A stretch of 6,583 nucleotides of DNA from contig JAADYZ010000039.1 of the NCBI GenBank assembly GCA_010092775.1, positions 1 to 6,583 of the forward strand, read 5' to 3'. The notes under the pieces were generated by a model that was not told where the DNA came from, made no database searches, and was given only the letters and a program-made list of their open reading frames with translations. This document shows positions 1-5,848 of the stretch, piece after piece. Made by a program: the position numbers and the translations under genes. This DNA is from Chloroflexota bacterium (GTDB lineage Bacteria; Chloroflexota; Anaerolineae; Aggregatilineales; UBA3940). Each line of letters starts with the position of its first letter. The stretch's first letter is position 1.

Positions 1-365
1 ACTTCACCTATGTGCGGGCTGGCCACGACGAGCCACTCTACGTACGCAACGATGCCAGCACCGAATTTGTGGGTGGCAAAGGCCGTTTCTTAGGTCTGTG
101 GCGTGAATCTACGCCAACCTTCGAGCGCTGCCAGATCGCAATGGCCCCCGGCGATACGATGGTCATCTACAGCGATGGCGTAACGGATATGCGCAATATG
201 CAAGGCGAACCCTTCGGGCGCGACCGGATGGCCAGCCTGGCGAAGAACATCCGCATTTATGACGCCGATCGCATCGCACGTAGCATCCATAGCGTGGTGC
301 AATCCCATCGTGGGCCAGCCGATGCCTTTGATGACTTCACGCTGTTAGTGATGAGAGCTGAATAG
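1..365 (+). CDS. SpoIIE/PP2C-type serine phosphatase, C-terminal part (5' partial)
   Basis: The reading frame is open from base 3 (FTYVRAGHDEP...) to the TAG at 363-365, so the gene begins before the window; the GTG at base 12 is an internal valine, not a start. The visible ~120 residues are the end of a SpoIIE-type PPM phosphatase domain. Seen are the AGH motif, the strand-turn GDTMVIYSDGVTD with its metal-binding aspartate, the EPFGRDRM segment that usually follows it, and the terminal DDFTLLVM with the last metal-binding aspartate. Members of this family (SpoIIE, RsbU, RsbP) dephosphorylate serine or threonine on regulatory proteins such as anti-anti-sigma factors, and often carry GAF, PAS, HAMP or receiver domains N-terminally. 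Any such sensor domain is outside the window, so the input signal cannot be named. It lies 13 nt upstream of the next gene and probably shares its transcript. Family call confident; target unknown. Confidence 0.9.
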   Translation, partial: FTYVRAGHDEPLYVRNDASTEFVGGKGRFLGLWRESTPTFERCQIAMAPGDTMVIYSDGVTDMRNMQGEPFGRDRMASLAKNIRIYDADRIARSIHSVVQSHRGPADAFDDFTLLVMRAE

Positions 366-378
366 CGCCGAACGATCG

Positions 379-1101
379 ATGGATAAATCATCACCCAGAG
401 ACCCATCACCGGAACGCCGCTCACCTGAGCTCCCATCAGACCCGCGCAGCGCCAGCGAGCGCATTTCACGCGTTAGGCCCAGCCCACAAGCTATGCCGAC
501 GCGTCAATCGGCTAAGCCCAAGGGGCAACAATCAGGCAAAGCCCGGCGGCGCACAACAAGCGGTCCAACACGGTCAGCCTGGTATGTCCCTTGGTGGGCC
601 TTTGGCCTGGTGATCTTGATTGTCGCTGGCGCAACCTGTGGCACCTGGTCCTTTATTCTCTCCAACCGAGGTGTGGCCGAATCCGGCTTGATCCCAACAC
701 CGACACCCATTATTGTCGTCATCACCTCGACACCCACCCTCAGTGCCGCTGGCGCTGAAGAATCGCCCGCCGCAGAAGAAGCCACCGCGGCACCTTTGCC
801 GACTGAGACGCCCTTATCCTTTCCAGAGGCCAGCCCCACCTCACCTCAGCTCTCTCAAATCATTGAGATCGGCAGCCGCATCATCATTGAAGGCACGGGC
901 GGACAAGGCCTAGCAGTCCGTCAGGGGCCGGGTTTAACCTACACTTTCTTCTTTGTGGGTAACGATGGCGACCTGTTCGATGTACAAGATGGCCCACGCG
1001 AGGGAGATGGTTTCATCTGGTGGTACATCACTGATCCGAACGATGCGGATCGCGCTGGATGGGCTGCGGAAACCTACCTCCAGGTCGTTGGGCAAAACTG
1101 A
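379..1101 (+). CDS. Single-pass membrane protein with extracytoplasmic bacterial SH3 domain
   Basis: A 240-residue protein in three parts. Residues 1-66 are a basic, Ser/Pro/Arg-rich, probably disordered cytoplasmic tail. Residues ~69-95 form one hydrophobic segment (WYVPWWAFGLVILIVAG...) acting as membrane anchor. Residues ~105-160 are a Thr/Pro/Ala/Glu-rich linker with repeated TPTP and SPT-like units, suited to crossing a cell wall. Residues ~164-237 match a bacterial SH3 (SH3b) domain: GLAVRQGPGLTYTF parallels the usual GLNVRSGPGTxY signature, and WWYIT...GWAAETYL parallels the usual WWKV...GWVxxxYL ending. SH3b domains typically bind cell-wall or protein ligands outside the cytoplasm. 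The positive cytoplasmic side predicts N-in topology. No strong ribosome binding site precedes ATG 379; the start is chosen because it is the first ATG after the upstream stop and gives a compact operon spacing. Placement between two phosphatase genes suggests an envelope-linked signalling role, which is inference. Confidence 0.82.
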   Translation: MDKSSPRDPSPERRSPELPSDPRSASERISRVRPSPQAMPTRQSAKPKGQQSGKARRRTTSGPTRSAWYVPWWAFGLVILIVAGATCGTWSFILSNRGVAESGLIPTPTPIIVVITSTPTLSAAGAEESPAAEEATAAPLPTETPLSFPEASPTSPQLSQIIEIGSRIIIEGTGGQGLAVRQGPGLTYTFFFVGNDGDLFDVQDGPREGDGFIWWYITDPNDADRAGWAAETYLQVVGQN

Positions 1102-1103
1102 GG
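1099..1103 (+). promoter_or_regulatory. Ribosome binding site overlapping the upstream stop codon
   Basis: TGAGG at 1099-1103 combines the TGA stop of the SH3 gene with a GAGG Shine-Dalgarno core, 6 nt before ATG 1110. It decides the start of the PP2C gene in favour of 1110 over the in-frame ATG at 1059, which lies inside the SH3 gene and has no such site. The arrangement suggests translational coupling. Confidence 0.65.
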
Positions 1104-1109
1104 CTGATC

Positions 1110-1844
1110 ATGCTGCAATTGCAGATCGGCTATCGAACGGATGTTGGGCCAGTACGTAAATCGAACCAGGATTCCATCGGGGTCCTCTATCAACCGCGCC
1201 TGTATGGCGAGGACCCACTCCCGCTGGTCGTCGTCGCCGATGGCATGGGCGGACGCAATGGCGGAGAAGTGGCCAGCAGCATCGCCGTTTCCACCATGAT
1301 GAGCCACTTCAGGGACCTCTCCGCGAAAGCTGCCCCTGCCGCAGCGCTGGTCGAAGCCACTCATGCTGCCAACAATGCCATCATAAAAGAAGCTCTGAAG
1401 GACCGTTCGATCGCCCAAATGGGAACAACCGTCGTAGCATTGACAGCTTTCGGCCAACACTACTTTATCGCCAATGTCGGAGACAGCCGTGCCTATTTGA
1501 TTCACGATGGGGAGATCAGTCAGATCACCGAGGATCACTCGCTAATGAGCCAAGAGACCTATGAACTGGCCTCGTCTTATCTGATGGCCAGTCGCAATAT
1601 CATCACACGAGTCCTTGGGCGTGAGCGAGATCTAGAAGTGGATCTGTTTCAGGGTGTCTGGGAACCCGCTGATCAGTTGCTACTCTGCACGGATGGCTTG
1701 TGGGGTGTTCTCTCTAACGGTGATCTGGTTGACATCGTGACCCGCCTAGACCCTGAAGAAGCCGCCAACCAACTCATTGAAACCGCGCTAGACGCCTCAA
1801 CTTCTGACAATGCCAGCGTCGCGGTCGTTAAGCGCCTCAAGTAA
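1110..1844 (+). CDS. PP2C-family protein serine/threonine phosphatase (PrpC/Stp1-like)
   Basis: A stand-alone PP2C (PPM) catalytic domain of 244 residues, the usual length for bacterial PrpC/Stp-type enzymes, which remove phosphate from Ser/Thr on proteins in a Mn/Mg-dependent reaction and generally oppose PknB-type kinases. All expected motifs are present in order: RKSNQD at 16-21, VVADGMGG at 41-48, MGTTVVAL at 104-111, ANVGDSRAYL at 121-130, ITEDHSL at 139-145, TRVLG at 166-170, LLCTDGLWGVL at 191-201 and the terminal DNASVAVV at 233-240. Metal-binding aspartates D21, D44, D195 and D233 are intact, so activity is expected. No signal peptide or membrane segment is seen, so it should be cytoplasmic. 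Start chosen at ATG 1110 because of the GAGG site 6 nt upstream and because the domain begins directly (QIGYRTDVGPVR). A cognate kinase is not encoded in the visible part of the cluster. Confidence 0.95.
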   Translation: MLQLQIGYRTDVGPVRKSNQDSIGVLYQPRLYGEDPLPLVVVADGMGGRNGGEVASSIAVSTMMSHFRDLSAKAAPAAALVEATHAANNAIIKEALKDRSIAQMGTTVVALTAFGQHYFIANVGDSRAYLIHDGEISQITEDHSLMSQETYELASSYLMASRNIITRVLGRERDLEVDLFQGVWEPADQLLLCTDGLWGVLSNGDLVDIVTRLDPEEAANQLIETALDASTSDNASVAVVKRLK

Positions 1845-1847
1845 GCC

Positions 1848-2429
1848 ATGATCATTCCTGACCAGGATTGGGCCGCGATGTGGGCACCCTATGATGAAGA
1901 TACCTACCGACAGGCCGCCACTTGGATTAAAGCGGGGCAGCGCGTTTTGGACATCGGCGCAGGCGACCTGCGTTTTGCTCGCCGACTAACCGCACAAGGC
2001 TGCCGGGTCATCGCTATTGACAACCAATGGTCGATTTTGATGCGGAGCCTCCAAGATGGGCCATTGCCATCCGGTCTCTTGGCGGTTTGTGCGGACGCAC
2101 GGGGGTTTCCGTTTCCATCCGGTATGGACACCGCCGTGCTGCTGATGCGTCATTGCATGGACTTCGGGTTATACGTGCGCAAGCTGCGGGAAGTCGGCTG
2201 CCTGAGCCTGATTACAAATGCACGTTGGGGCATGGGCGTCGAATACGTCCCTCTAGAGCCAGCCACTCCCACCTTAGATGCGGCGAGTACCATCGGCTGG
2301 TATGCCTGCCTGACCTGTGGGAAGATTGGCTTTCAAGCATCCGACCCCAACGCAATTGACGATAGCGTGTTGGACCAAACACTCAATATTGAAGCCTGCC
2401 CTGTGTGCCAAGGTTTCACATCCCAGTAG
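1848..2429 (+). CDS. SAM-dependent methyltransferase-like protein with C-terminal zinc-ribbon-like tail
   Basis: 193 residues in two parts. Residues ~25-125 look like a short class I (Rossmann) methyltransferase core: QRVLDIGAGDLRFARRL at 31-47 is motif I (glycine-rich SAM loop), VIAIDN at 54-59 supplies the acidic residue ending strand 2 (D58), ADARGFPF at 82-89 resembles the acidic loop near adenine, and DTAVLLMRHCMD at 94-105 occupies the motif IV position. The part after strand 5 is short, so the fold is minimal. Residues ~152-188 hold two CxxC pairs (C154/C157 and C184/C187) spaced 26 residues apart, as in a zinc ribbon, which could bind the substrate protein or nucleic acid. The start follows the PP2C stop by 3 nt with only a weak ribosome site; ATG 1878 (residue 11) is an alternative. 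Substrate cannot be named. The methyltransferase reading is good; the zinc binding is inferred from cysteine spacing. Confidence 0.75.
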   Translation: MIIPDQDWAAMWAPYDEDTYRQAATWIKAGQRVLDIGAGDLRFARRLTAQGCRVIAIDNQWSILMRSLQDGPLPSGLLAVCADARGFPFPSGMDTAVLLMRHCMDFGLYVRKLREVGCLSLITNARWGMGVEYVPLEPATPTLDAASTIGWYACLTCGKIGFQASDPNAIDDSVLDQTLNIEACPVCQGFTSQ

Positions 2430-2472
2430 ATTATTGCATCAACTGGAACTGACTGCATGTCGCTGCACCCCT
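2430..2472. other. Convergent intergenic junction
   Basis: 43 nt separate the stop of the plus-strand methyltransferase-like gene from the stop of the minus-strand ATPase F gene. I see no GC-rich hairpin followed by a T run on either strand. Termination of the two convergent units is therefore either Rho-dependent or happens inside the opposing genes. Confidence 0.6.
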
Positions 2473-3537
2473 TTATTGCGGTGGCGCCTCTGTTGCGTCT
2501 TGGTTCTCAGGATCAAGATGCTTATAGTCGCCGGTCCGCAAGTGGCAGGCTGCAAAGTGCCCTGGCTCTCCATCGACCTCACGCAGTACAGGCTCTTCCT
2601 GGCTGCAAATATCCGCTGCAATTGGGCAGCGAGTATGAAAGCGACAACCAGATGGCGGATTGATCGCGTTAGGAATCTCGCCGCGGATCGGTGGGTCATC
2701 TGTGCGCAGGGTCGGATCAGGCACTGGCACGGCGGCCAGCAGGGCCTGGGTGTAGGGATGCCGCGGGTTGCCATAAATATCGCGTAGGTCACCGATTTCG
2801 ACCAACTTACCCAGATACATGACCCCGATTCGGTCACAAATGTACTTGGCAGTGGCGAGGTCGTGCGTGATGAACAGGTAGGTCAGATTAAACTCCTCTT
2901 TCAACTGCTTCATCAGGTCGAGCAGCAACACACGAACCGAGACATCTGCCATAGCGATCGGTTCATCAGCCACGATCAAATCGGGCCGTGTGATCAACGC
3001 GCGCGCAATCACCGCACGTTGACGCTGCCCACCAGAAAGCTGATGAGGATACTTGTCGTAGAGTACATCGGCAGGGGTCAGGCCGACCTTCTCCATGATT
3101 TCGAGCACGGCACGACGCACCGCCGCCGGATCTGAGTTGAGATGAATCTTATAGCCATGCCCGACACCTTCACCGATCGTCATGCGTGGGTTGAGCGAAG
3201 CCATCGGGTCCTGGAAGATCACCTGCATCCGCTTGCGCGTCCTGCGCAGCTCTTCAGCGGAGAGGTCATTCAGAACCACACCATCCAGGATCACCTGGCC
3301 GTCGGTGGCATCAAGCAGGCGCAGAGCCAGGCGTCCGATGGTCGTCTTGCCGGAGCCAGACTCGCCAGCCAGGCCTAATACCTCACCACGATTGATGTGG
3401 AAGCTCACACCGTCAACAGCGCGCACCGCTTTTTGGGATTCACCAGCCACCCGCTCGAACACACTCTGCTTCACCGGAAAGTGTTTCTTTACGTCCTTCA
3501 TCTCAAGCAGCACATCATGATTGGTTTGGTCTGTCAT
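2473..3537 (-). CDS. dppF: Opp/Dpp-type ABC importer ATP-binding protein F
   Basis: 354 residues, normal for OppF/DppF, one of the two cytoplasmic ATPases that power import of peptides or related solutes. Walker A GESGSGKT is at 58-65, Q-loop Q109 in VIFQDPMASLNPR, signature LSGGQRQR at 167-174, Walker B LIVADE at 187-192 with catalytic E192, and switch histidine H225 in FITHD. The C-terminal oligopeptide-transporter extension follows: HPYTQALLAAVPVPDP at 260-275, then cysteines C298, C304, C311 and C331 (CX5CX6CX19C), the pattern known in OppD/DppD-type proteins to hold a [4Fe-4S] cluster. The D-loop reads AMAD where SALD or SMLD is usual; the aspartate is kept. ATG 3537 overlaps the stop of ATPase D (ATGA), and an AGGAGG site lies 10 nt upstream inside that gene. 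The family call is secure; the d/f suffix rests on gene order and the signature LSGGQ; substrate unknown. Confidence 0.95.
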   Translation of the reverse strand: MTDQTNHDVLLEMKDVKKHFPVKQSVFERVAGESQKAVRAVDGVSFHINRGEVLGLAGESGSGKTTIGRLALRLLDATDGQVILDGVVLNDLSAEELRRTRKRMQVIFQDPMASLNPRMTIGEGVGHGYKIHLNSDPAAVRRAVLEIMEKVGLTPADVLYDKYPHQLSGGQRQRAVIARALITRPDLIVADEPIAMADVSVRVLLLDLMKQLKEEFNLTYLFITHDLATAKYICDRIGVMYLGKLVEIGDLRDIYGNPRHPYTQALLAAVPVPDPTLRTDDPPIRGEIPNAINPPSGCRFHTRCPIAADICSQEEPVLREVDGEPGHFAACHLRTGDYKHLDPENQDATEAPPQ

Positions 3538-4565
3538 GTGCCTACAACCTCCTGAGCCGACACCAGCAGCTCCCCTGTGAATTCGGCGGGGATGTCGTCA
3601 TACAGCCAGCAGCTCGTCGCATTGCCATTTTCAATGGGTTTGAACACCGGTGTCTCGATTTTGCAAACATCCATCGCATGCTTACAGCGTGGATGAAAGC
3701 GGCATCCCGGCGGGGGCGCGATCAGATCGGGAGGAGAACCTTCCATCCGATAAAGCTCTTCGTGATCATCCAGCAAAATGGTCGGGACCGCCCCCAACAA
3801 ACCTCGTGTATAGGGATGCTGTGGGTCCTTGAAGATCGTTTCAACCGGGCCGACTTCGGCCAGCCGCCCCGCGTACATCACCGCCACGCGGTCAGCCAGT
3901 TGAGCCACCAGACCGATATTGTGTGTGATCAAAAGGATGGTCAGATTGAATTCGCGACACAAGTCTTTCAGCAGCGCCATGAACTGCGCCTCAACAATCA
4001 CGTCAAGCGATGTCGTCGCCTCGTCAGCGATGATCAGGTCGGCATTCAGAGCCAGCCCCAAAGCAATCATGATGCGCTGGCGCATACCGCCTGAGAGTTG
4101 GTGTGGGTAATCATCCAGACGATTGTCTGAGATGCCCAACACGTCTACCAGCTCCTTGGCGCGGTTGACGGCCTCCGACTCTGGGGTTTGCGGTTGGTGA
4201 GTGCGGATCGTTTCGGTGATGTGGTTCACGATTCGCTGGATGGGATTGAGTGAGGTCATTGGGTCCTGAAAGACCATGCTAATCCTATCGCCGCGAATGC
4301 GTCGCATTTGAGCATTCGAATACGTCATCAAGTCTTCACCGAGAAACATCAGCTTGCCAGTCACCCGGGCGGAACGCGGGTTCAGGCGCATCAAGGCTTT
4401 GCCTAATGTGCTTTTGCCCGAGCCCGACTCACCAACCAACCCGAGCACCTCACCCTTGTAGATGTCCATGGTCACGTCGTCAACTGCGCTGACCCAGCCT
4501 CGGCGGGTTCTATAGTTGACGCTGAGGTTCTCCAGGTGCATCAGGAGTTCACGTTCAGATGCCAT
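3534..4565 (-). CDS. dppD: Opp/Dpp-type ABC importer ATP-binding protein D
   Basis: 343 residues, usual for OppD/DppD, the partner ATPase of F in the heterodimeric motor. Walker A GESGSGKS at 45-52, Q-loop Q100 in VFQDPMTSLNP, signature LSGGMRQR at 157-164 (the M variant is typical of the D subunit), Walker B LIIADE at 177-182 with catalytic E182, D-loop SLD at 186-188, and switch histidine H215. Two small deviations: the residue after the catalytic glutamate is Ala183 instead of the usual proline (DEATTSLD for DEPTTALD), and the histidine is followed by Asn rather than Asp (ITHN). The C-terminal extension contains HPYTRGLLGAVP at 250-261 and cysteines C288, C294, C301 and C319 (CX5CX6CX17C), the probable iron-sulfur site. 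ATG 4565 is preferred over the in-frame ATG 4541 because only the former has a Shine-Dalgarno site (AAGGAG). It starts 18 nt from the end of permease C. Confidence 0.95.
   Translation of the reverse strand: MASERELLMHLENLSVNYRTRRGWVSAVDDVTMDIYKGEVLGLVGESGSGKSTLGKALMRLNPRSARVTGKLMFLGEDLMTYSNAQMRRIRGDRISMVFQDPMTSLNPIQRIVNHITETIRTHQPQTPESEAVNRAKELVDVLGISDNRLDDYPHQLSGGMRQRIMIALGLALNADLIIADEATTSLDVIVEAQFMALLKDLCREFNLTILLITHNIGLVAQLADRVAVMYAGRLAEVGPVETIFKDPQHPYTRGLLGAVPTILLDDHEELYRMEGSPPDLIAPPPGCRFHPRCKHAMDVCKIETPVFKPIENGNATSCWLYDDIPAEFTGELLVSAQEVVGT
3548..3553 (-). promoter_or_regulatory. Ribosome binding site of ATPase F, inside ATPase D
   Basis: The minus strand reads AGGAGG here, 10 nt before ATG 3537. 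It lies within the last codons of the ATPase D gene, and together with the ATGA stop/start overlap at 3534-3537 it supports coupled translation of the two ATPase subunits. Confidence 0.7.
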
Positions 4566-4575
4566 CGTCCGATCT

Positions 4576-4581
4576 CTCCTT
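4576..4581 (-). promoter_or_regulatory. Ribosome binding site of ATPase D
   Basis: The minus strand reads AAGGAG (extending to AGGAGAG) 8-10 nt before ATG 4565, inside the short gap after permease C. It fixes the start of ATPase D at 4565. Confidence 0.7.
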
Positions 4582-4583
4582 GT

Positions 4584-5840
4584 TTAGTTTTCACGCAAAC
4601 GCGGGTTTAACATCTCCGACAGACTTTCACCCAGCATACTAAAGCCCAACACAACAATCACAATCATCACACCAGGAAAGGTCACCAGCCACCAGGCTTG
4701 TCGGAGCAGGTCTTGCCCAATTGCCAAGTCGATCCCCCAGGCAGGCGTATCCGGTGGCAGGCCCAGACCCAAGAAGCTCAAGCCTGCTTCAGTCAAGATC
4801 GCGTCTGCAACATTCACCGAGAAGATCACGACAATGGAAGGGATGACATTCGGGAAGATATAACGGGCCAGCAGGGTCAGAGGAGGCACCCCTAGGCTGC
4901 GGGCCGCTTCCACATAGAGTTCTTCTTTGACGGCAAGTGTTTGCGCCCGCACGATGCGGTAATAGGTCGGAACATACAATGCAGCAATCGCGCCAATCAC
5001 ATTGAGCAGCCCTGGGCCCAGCACCGCTGTAATGGTGATCGCCAGAATCAAGCCAGGGAAGGAATACAGGCTATCCATTACGATTGTCAAGATACGTTCA
5101 GCCGGGCCGGACCAAAATCCAGCCATCAACCCCAATGGGACGCCGATTACCAGCGCGACCATTGCCGCACTAAAACCCACTTGCAGGGCGACTCGCGTCC
5201 CGTAGATCAGACGACTGAACACATCTTGCCCGATCTGGTTGGTCCCCAACAAGAAGGAGCGCTGCTCGCCCCCACCTAAAGGCCCGACAACCTCCAGATT
5301 GCTGTAGTCGACGATAGCGGGTTCCACGATGGTGCTCAAGCCGACAACGGCCAGTACTTCGCCGTCGCTCAAGCCCTCGAGGGCATCTTCGATCGTGTCA
5401 TAGCGTTCCAGGCGTGGGCGAATGCGCAGATCGGATCCTGCCGCATCGAGTTCTTCCTGGCGAGCTTCACTTGCGTCGCGAAAGACCTGGCTGGACTCGC
5501 TGCCTCGTACGATGCCTAGCCGAGCGCCGTCAATAGCGAGATCATCGAGCGAGCTAATAGGATTGGCCGTATTTCCAATCAGTTCAACAACTGGAGTCTG
5601 CTGACCGGGAGCCAACAAGCCAGGCCCGACTTCTTCACGTGGGCCAAAGGGAGCGTAGAAGCCCGGGAAGATAGCCAGGCTGAATATGAACCGCAGTAGA
5701 ATAGCGCTCAAAGTCGCGAACCACCAATCAGCGCCATACCATTTGCGAGCCCGCAAAAATCGCCTGATGAAGCCAACTTGATTCAGCTCGTCTTGCCAGG
5801 AGACCTGTGTCTTACCATCCAATGTCGTTTGCGCCATCAT
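4584..5840 (-). CDS. dppC: Opp/Dpp-type ABC importer permease C with large extracytoplasmic loop insertion
   Basis: 418 residues against about 280-310 for ordinary OppC/DppC permeases. Residues 1-38 are cytoplasmic (FIRRFLRARKW), TM1 is ~40-62, and the transport core starts at LGTNQIGQDVFSRLIYG (198-214), corresponding to the usual LGTDxxGRDVxSRxxYG. Four or five further membrane segments follow (~217-241, 253-275, 277-297, 330-352, 384-404). The EAA loop that contacts the ATPases is intact: VEAARSLGVPPLTLLARYIFP at 310-330. The C-terminus DxLNPRLR-like (MLNPRLREN) is typical. The extra length lies in the loop between TM1 and the core. Residues ~97-188 resemble one lobe of a family-3 solute-binding protein (SLDDL..GARLGIVRGS... 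and YDTIEDALEGLSDGEVLAVVG). Translation may begin at ATG 5840 or, more likely, at the adjacent ATG 5837, which sits 5 nt after AGGGGG. Permease identity is certain; the insertion's ancestry is by-eye inference. Confidence 0.95.
   Translation of the reverse strand: MMAQTTLDGKTQVSWQDELNQVGFIRRFLRARKWYGADWWFATLSAILLRFIFSLAIFPGFYAPFGPREEVGPGLLAPGQQTPVVELIGNTANPISSLDDLAIDGARLGIVRGSESSQVFRDASEARQEELDAAGSDLRIRPRLERYDTIEDALEGLSDGEVLAVVGLSTIVEPAIVDYSNLEVVGPLGGGEQRSFLLGTNQIGQDVFSRLIYGTRVALQVGFSAAMVALVIGVPLGLMAGFWSGPAERILTIVMDSLYSFPGLILAITITAVLGPGLLNVIGAIAALYVPTYYRIVRAQTLAVKEELYVEAARSLGVPPLTLLARYIFPNVIPSIVVIFSVNVADAILTEAGLSFLGLGLPPDTPAWGIDLAIGQDLLRQAWWLVTFPGVMIVIVVLGFSMLGESLSEMLNPRLREN
5271..5552 (-). 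other. Solute-binding-protein-like lobe inside permease C (residues ~97-190)
   Basis: This stretch of the permease gene encodes an alpha/beta-looking segment flanked by a Gly/Pro-rich spacer (62-96). SLDDL (97-101), GARLGIVRGSESSQVF (105-120), RYDTIEDALEGLSDGEVLAVVG (146-167) and NLEVVGPL (181-188) fall in the same order as in lobe 2 of SBP_bac_3 proteins, where sequences of the type SLxDLKGKxVGVxxGT, YxSxxEALxALxxGxVDAVVxD and LxVVG are usual. Position 168, where an amino-acid-binding aspartate is often found, is leucine, so canonical amino-acid binding is doubtful. Located on the outer face, where the binding protein docks. The resemblance is from memory of the family pattern. Confidence 0.6.
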
Positions 5841-5842
5841 AG

Positions 5843-5848
5843 CCCCCT
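5843..5848 (-). promoter_or_regulatory. Ribosome binding site of permease C, overlapping the permease B stop
   Basis: The minus strand reads AGGGGG, sharing bases with the TAG stop of permease B. It is 2 nt from ATG 5840 but 5 nt from the next ATG at 5837, which argues for initiation at 5837 and a 417-residue product. The stop/Shine-Dalgarno fusion suggests coupled translation of the two permeases. Confidence 0.6.

Noticed and set aside
504..839. 111-codon open frame on the minus strand
   Set aside because: Antisense to the TM and TP-rich linker of the SH3 protein; the Val/Gly-rich translation reflects the complement of Thr/Pro codons.
1059..1109. In-frame upstream ATG at 1059 as the start of the PP2C phosphatase
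   Set aside because: It lies inside the SH3 gene, adds residues unlike a PP2C N-terminus, and lacks a ribosome site; ATG 1110 has GAGG 6 nt upstream and begins the domain directly.
1074..1538. 154-codon open frame on the minus strand
   Set aside because: It is antisense to the PP2C catalytic motifs, shows no recognisable domain, and is the kind of shadow frame expected opposite a GC-rich gene.
2430..2472. Bidirectional intrinsic terminator between the convergent operons
   Set aside because: Only very short complementarities (for example around TGCA) are present; no stable stem followed by a T tract was found on either strand.
2317..2787. 156-codon plus-strand open frame crossing the convergent junction
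   Set aside because: Overlaps the end of the methyltransferase-like gene in another frame and then runs antisense to ATPase F; no domain features and no plausible start context.
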